From Pilaira anomala (taxonomy: Eukaryota; Mucoromycota; Mucoromycetes; Mucorales; Mucoraceae), in assembly GCA_025716855.1 (NCBI GenBank), contig JAIXMQ010000010.1, forward strand, positions 668,012-732,011: 64,000 nucleotides of DNA. The letters are read 5' to 3'. The translations under genes were made by a program, and so were the position numbers. Within the stretch, counting starts at the first letter, position 1. Each line of letters starts with the position of its first letter. Under the pieces are notes generated by a model. The model made no database searches. It was not told the DNA's origin and saw only the letters and a program-made list of their open reading frames with translations. Positions 58,902 through 64,000 of this stretch are shown piece after piece.

Positions 58902-61494
58902 AAAAAAAAAAAAATCCATATTTATTTGTAAATAGCATATCAATCATAACTGCCCGAAATAATTATTAAAAAAAAAATCATCTTTTATATGTACATACAT
59001 CTTATACAAATGCTACTTTTTGGGTAAATTAGGGTCCTATATATAGTTTCTGTAACCACCTCTCTCTCTCTCTCTTTTTTTTTTTTTGGTCCGTAAGTAG
59101 CACAATGTGTCTTTTTTTTTCTTTCTTTCTCACTCAATCAATTGTATACTTGTTTTTCGTGAATGAATAAACATGGAATAATTTCAAACTAGCCCTCTTT
59201 TTTTTTTCTCTGTAAATACACACACACACACACTCAAAATCATCAGTTCTGATTTTATTTTAATCATTTACTATTGAACCCTTTTTTTTACTGTACATAC
59301 GTATGATATATATATTTAAAGCACGTGCAATATAAAAAAAAAAAAAAAAAAAAAAAAAAACTGATTGTGTCACCCATTGAAGCAACACACACAAAATAAG
59401 TTGCTGTTAAATTACAAGAATGTAAAAAAAAAAAAAAAGAAACATAATAAAATATGTACACACACACACACACATAAATTTAATTTTAATTCATCACATA
59501 GCACATATGCTTTTTCTTGTAACTGAACAAATGATTGTAATGGTAAGACATGAAGTCTATTTGAAATCAGACCTAGTAACATCGTCATTGACCCCAAGAT
59601 TGAAAGCTCTGCGTTATATTTGTTTATTTACTTTTGTCTATTTACTTCAAAGTTCTCTTTATTTATAAAAGAACTTGTGGTTTCCTTTTTTGAACAAATA
59701 CGCGCTAAATTTCTCGTTTATTTCCCAAGAAATGGGTACTGCATATCTACACGCGTCATTATACATAATAATTAATATTCCATTTTTTTTTTTTTTGACT
59801 CACACAATTGTGATTATCAAAATACTGAGACAATCGTCGAGTAGTACATATACATAAAAAAAACCATAAAGTGTTGCCAAATCAAATTCATTCGTTGCAC
59901 TGCATAAATTATTTTAAAGTTACGCGATTTATTTTTTACACACACTTTAAAACAAATGTAGATTGGTAAAACGTTCAATTTTTTAAATCAGAAATGTTTA
60001 AAATCTTTTAGTTAAAAATTGTAATAACCCTATTGAATTGTAAACTTACAATCTTTACTTTACTTTGTTCCTTCTAGATCCGAGGTTAATATGTGCCTAA
60101 AGACAACGTTCTAGTAATAGACAATGACTTTAACTCAGGTTACACGTCTAGAATTTTCGCAAAAAGACAAAGAATAGATACGATATCTTTTCTGCCACCA
60201 TGATCTTATTACGGATAATACTTCTGGGCTATTCTGAAAGATCTACACTAAGCATTTGATGAACTATCATCTTACAATAGTGGTTGATCATCTTTAGCCA
60301 GTACCACCTAACTAGTTATATTCAAAACCGTAATCAACGTACTCATTACATTATTTCATATTTTAATACAGCCGCTTTATTGTTGCATGCACGTCAAGGT
60401 AATTTGGTGCCAAAGAGATAATCTTGACGGAAGGAAACGAGGTTGTTTTGCATTTACAATAAGCACTCCATATCCTTCATGTGCCCGAATAATTGATAAC
60501 AAGTTGTTTCTTTCCAAAATGAACAGACTCTGCGTAGTACGTAAAGAAATAAGAATATCCTTTTACATAATTACAAATAAATGTCTCGTTCGTCAATCTT
60601 CTTAAACCATCCAATTTAATAACTAACTAGCTGGATCCCCACATACTTCAAATAATTTCATTCGATCATAGCACTGACTATTGAATATCAATATCACCAC
60701 ACACTATATTCGAATTATAACAATTTTCTTGTCCTTTATTCTCTCTATCTGCCTGTAATAGGTGCACTCATCTTTTAAATTTTTGATTTGGATGACACGA
60801 GTCTTTCCTTGCTCTAAAATTCTTTGTTCCTAGGTAATGTATTCACTGGTGATGGTACACCTTTGTAATAGTAATCTTGTTAATCTCTACTCTTGTCGTG
60901 TAATCACTTATACATGTATACTTTTAATGATCTGATCTCTTGTGCTTTTGATTGTACCATCTTCTTGTTTGTATAATGTTAAGTTAATAACTGGAATCTC
61001 TGCTTCTTTCCAAAGCATTATTAAAACTAGGCAATTGATTTATTTTTTTTTTTTTTAAAAAAAAATTTGTGTGAGAGGGAAAGAAAGAAATAAATTTATG
61101 CATATTTTTTATTATACATTTCGTATTACCTCTTGGGTATTTTAAAATCATTCTTCGTTGACTCATTACAATAAATCTATATCAATCAAGCGTAATACTT
61201 AATAACGCGCAAAACGTCAAGTATATCAGCTATACTACCGTACCTAATAAAAACCTTTTGCTTTTTCATAAGACAATTATATATTTTTTTTTTTACAGAA
61301 GACGAGTGAATACATAGGTTGAATGTTTTACTTCAACCACTTTTTTTTTATATATATGTATATAGTTATTATTTCAAACACTAAAGTTAAAGAAGGCTTT
61401 AAATATAAAACAAAAGTTTTATTTTTTATTGTTTCTTGATACAAAAAAAGAACATAGATATGTTCTTTTTTTAAATGCAAGGTTTTGCAACTAG
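58902..61494. other. 2.6 kb intergenic
   Basis: First half has CT, CA and poly-A repeats. A coding-looking frame on minus at about 59470-59590 (MTMLLGLISNRLHVLPLQSF, then VQLQEKAYVLCDELKLN) runs into a GT repeat; a further fragment (ATYFVCVASMGDTIS) lies at 59360-59405. I could not build a convincing gene. From about 59880 to 61030 the DNA has no homopolymer of nine or more bases, unlike its surroundings. Confidence 0.45.
61443..61472. repeat. Hairpin, 14-bp perfect stem, 2-base loop
   Basis: AAAAAAAGAACATA, GA, TATGTTCTTTTTTT. It lies 23 bp past the stop of the gene at 61495-62162 on its 3' side. Related to the hairpins at 61509 and 63437. Confidence 0.8.
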
Positions 61495-62162
61495 TTAATT
61501 GTTACAAAAAGAGCATGGGCATGCTCTTCTTAATCGCCCACCGTTAAACCCCCGATAGAAGGTGAGGTAAACGATGGGGATCAAAGTAAGAACGATCATT
61601 AAAGGACGACTTGGATATAACAAGCCATCCTTTAATGATCGTCCTCCAACCATTAATTTTTGGAACAATGCTTTCACTGTTGAAGTGAAAGATTCTTGTT
61701 GGCCAGCAGTAGTAGCAGCAGCAGGAAAAGAGAAAGCGGTGAAAGAGGAGGAGGAGGAAGGGACGGACTGAGAGGAAACAAGGTGGAACAAACAGACCAG
61801 GAAACAGCGGGCACGAGAGAAGGAACAAAGACGACGAGGCCTTTTTCAGTTGTCTTTAAACAAACATCTTGAGGAGATGTTTTTAAAAACAAATCTGTCA
61901 TAATACTGACAGATTTACAAACTTCTTCAGGAGGAGGAGAAGAAGCTTCTTTTTCAACCCAAGCAGGAGTCGAGGAAATGCTTGAGTCGAAAGTACAGTA
62001 TGTACTTTCGAAATCTCGAAAGAGGAAAGAGAGGGGAGCTATATAATAATAAAAAAAAAGATTGAGTATAAAAAGCTATACTTACTACGGAATATAGATA
62101 TACTTACGAATCGCAAAAGAGATAGCAGCAACTATGTAACAAAGTACAGGTAATACTAGCAT
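61495..62162 (-). CDS. Small membrane protein, family not recognised
   Basis: 183 residues if spliced from 62162-62108, 62038-61815 and 61767-61495. N-terminal hydrophobic segment LVLPVLCYIVAAISFAIPP, a middle part with FESTYCTFDSSISSTPAWVE and PPPEEVCKSV, a Ser/Ala-rich stretch, then KALFQKLMVGGRSLKDGLLY followed by a membrane helix (PLMIVLTLIPIVYLTFY) and a Cys-rich end (RRACPCSFCNN). The first intron is a clear GTAAGT...TATAG. The second (47 bp, GTGCCC...CTCAG) is weak; it is needed only to change frame, so the middle of the model is less certain. A related C-terminal stretch lies at 63433-63560. Confidence 0.6.
61509..61528. repeat. Hairpin, 9-bp stem, inside the gene's last codons
   Basis: AAGAGCATG, GG, CATGCTCTT, overlapping the codons for RACPCSF of the small membrane protein. 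Read on the minus strand it is followed by TTTGTAACAAT, as is the hairpin at 63437. Confidence 0.75.
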
Positions 62163-63432
62163 TTTTGTTATTTAAGATATAATGAAGAGAAAAAAAAAAA
62201 AAAGGGAAAAGGAAAAGGAAAAAGTTGAGACTTATATAGTAAATAAAAACCATGGAAAGTACCGTATCAACTTCCATGAAAGCTTTAGCGCCATCTCACA
62301 TCATGAAAAGATAATCAAGTCTTTTTTTGTTTTTTGTTTACATGTTGTACACAAACCTCCCTTTTTCAAATTCAGAATGGGCATTTCTCTATAAGCGCCC
62401 CCCGTGTTTCAAATTCAGATTAAATTTTTCCTTCACTCACCCCCTAAAAAACAAAAAGATTGTTACAGAAAATGGTTCTAGGCATTCTTTGATTGATGGC
62501 ATATGATCCGATTATCTTTTTTAAAAAAAAAAAAATCAAGAAAGGGAATACTTAAGTAAACAAAAAAACGAAAATGCTGATAAGATTACGGCCAATGGGA
62601 TTAAAAAATTATTAAACCCCGTTCACGTGAATTTTATCTTCATACACCGCATCACAATATTGTTTGATCCTGATCATTTGGACGAGACCGTAAACTTTTT
62701 CTTTTGTCAAGCAAGTGAGATGGTATCAGCAGCTTATACATTCTAATACATACAAAAATACATACATTACGAATTTACTTTTTTTTTTTGAAAAATAGTA
62801 AGATGAACACTTTTTTTTTACCGTATATATATTTACCCCATATTTTCACACCGTTACCAACATCCACCAACTATCATAATTAAATAATAATTAGTTATTA
62901 AGCAAAAACAAGATTATATAACTGGCTAAAATACACTAAAACATAAAAGATACAGAATTAAAAGCAACTCGAGGCTTGATAGTTAGATATTATGGCTATA
63001 TCAACTTTGGTTTGAAGTACATAGAAAAAAAGCGCGGCATTTATGAGTGTGTATTATAGAGTTGTAACTACAGTATAAAAATGATTCCTCTTTTATTTAT
63101 ATACCGTTTTTTTTTCTTTTGTATGAGCGATAATTACACGTAAGGCTTTCAAATAATACACCAAAAGGATAAAAAATGATATTTAGAAAAAACAACAACC
63201 TGGCTTTTTCATAAAAAAATTTACAAAATACAAAGTACGTATGATGAATAGTTATTTTTTCCTTTATTATAGAGACAATTAATTTACATATTAATATTCG
63301 TTATGTATATTTGTATTATCTCAATAATTATGTATATATTATTTCCAGTGCTAAAAATTTTAAAAAAAAAGACTTTAACTGCATTTGGAACAGGATTTTT
63401 TTTAAAAAAAAGCTTGGTGTATTTATTGATTG

Positions 63433-63560
63433 TTACAAAAAGAACATGATGGACATGTTCTTTTTTTGTCGCTCGTTTTTAATTTCTCGTAAGTAGAGGT
63501 ACAAAGCGACAGGAGTTACAACCAAGAAGAGGTCTAACAGGTATATGATCGTTGAACTTT
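63433..63560 (-). pseudogene. Relic or paralogue of the C-terminus of the 61.5 kb membrane protein
   Basis: The minus frame reads TIIYLLDLFLVVTPVALYLY then LREIKNERQKKNMSIMFFL and stops. It shows a membrane helix like PLMIVLTLIPIVYLTFY of the other copy. A different frame of the same DNA reads KKRTCPSCSFCNNQ, matching that copy's RRACPCSFCNN end. The two copies therefore share DNA across the end of the gene but use different frames. An in-frame TGA lies just upstream, so either an intron precedes it or the copy is dead. Confidence 0.45.
63437..63465. repeat. Hairpin, 12-bp perfect stem, 5-base loop
   Basis: AAAAAGAACATG, ATGGA, CATGTTCTTTTT. Third member of the hairpin family at 61443 and 61509; it overlaps the end of the relic frame at 63433-63560. 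Confidence 0.8.
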
Positions 63561-63817
63561 TTCATTCTTGTGAGTATTTGGTATTTAACTCCCTTTTGAA
63601 TAATGTGTAAGATACATAGAAAAATATGTCACCATTAAATAATTAAACAGAACTTGCGTTTATAATGAGCTTGTTGAAGCACTCATTAAGAGCTCTTGTA
63701 TCATGGCAGTCATCCCATTCAATTGTAATAATTTCTGGGCATGGGAGAATGAGGTTACAGAAATTAAATAAATTGAACCTACATTGGATCCGTTTCTACT
63801 GACAAAATTACGCTTAC

Positions 63818-63848
<31 letters not shown>

Positions 63849-64000
63849 TGGTTTTCATTAACCTCTTTTTTTCTTTATAAAAAATATTAATTTTCGTACG
63901 TAGATAAACGATGTTAAAGCTGCAAGTTTGAAGAACAACAAAAAAAAAAAAAGGCTTATGTACAAATTCTAAAGGAATTGCTAGTGATGTATTTGACAAT

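Larger units (their letters stand above)
62163..64000. other. Gene-poor end of the window
   Basis: AT-rich, with one relic (63433-63560), one hairpin, and a protein-like frame on minus at about 63643-63770 (CPEIITIEWDDCHDTRALNE then CFNKLIINASSV, stop at 63643) that may be the last exon of a gene. Nothing else supported. Confidence 0.45.

Overview
The window is nuclear DNA of a filamentous fungus, most probably an early-diverging Mucoromycota (Mucorales-like) species. The reasons are about twenty protein genes with short GT-AG introns (mostly 50-110 bp), a spliceosomal U2 snRNA gene, two chitin deacetylases (cell walls of this group are rich in chitosan), and very AT-rich DNA full of long poly-A/poly-T and CT/GA tracts between genes and inside introns. 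The species cannot be named from the sequence alone. All gene models below were spliced by hand, checking that reading phase is kept across each intron.

Layout. 0-11 kb, all on the minus strand: a chitin deacetylase cut by the window edge, a peroxisomal-type mitochondrial carrier, a C2H2 zinc-finger protein, the MYST acetyltransferase ESA1/TIP60, and the nine-exon deadenylase PAN2. 11-15.6 kb is gene-free. 15.6-25.5 kb: U2 snRNA (-), RNA polymerase I subunit RPA34 (+), ubiquilin DSK2 (+), a C12orf4/DUF2362-family protein carrying a UBA segment (-), a PCL-type cyclin (+), pyruvate dehydrogenase protein X (-), and a small ORF (+). 25.5-32.9 kb is a second gene-poor block with a decayed coding relic and a 66-base poly-T. 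32.9-41.3 kb: a second chitin deacetylase (+), a 75-residue zinc-binding protein (-), a large N-glycosylated membrane protein with DUF3176-like layout (+), ERG28 (+) and GABA transaminase (+). 41.3-43.9 kb holds a broken Tc1/mariner transposase and a foldback repeat. 43.9-59 kb: protein O-mannosyltransferase (+), ArfGAP GCS1 (-), NRAMP metal transporter (-), Rac GTPase (-), ALG9 mannosyltransferase (+), a CaMKK/Ssp1-type kinase (-) and a PA-TM-RING ubiquitin ligase (+). 59-64 kb is again gene-poor, with one unrecognised small membrane protein, a likely relic of its C-terminus, and three related hairpins.

The genes are mostly conserved eukaryotic housekeeping genes and do not form a biosynthetic or defence cluster. 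Loose themes are cell wall and glycosylation (two chitin deacetylases, PMT, ALG9), ubiquitin handling (DSK2, the UBA protein, PA-TM-RING) and membrane traffic/polarity (ArfGAP, Rac). I did not find a convincing undescribed multi-gene system. The most unusual items are the hairpin family at 61.4-63.5 kb, the UBA segment in the C12orf4 homologue, and the altered catalytic motif in the first chitin deacetylase.
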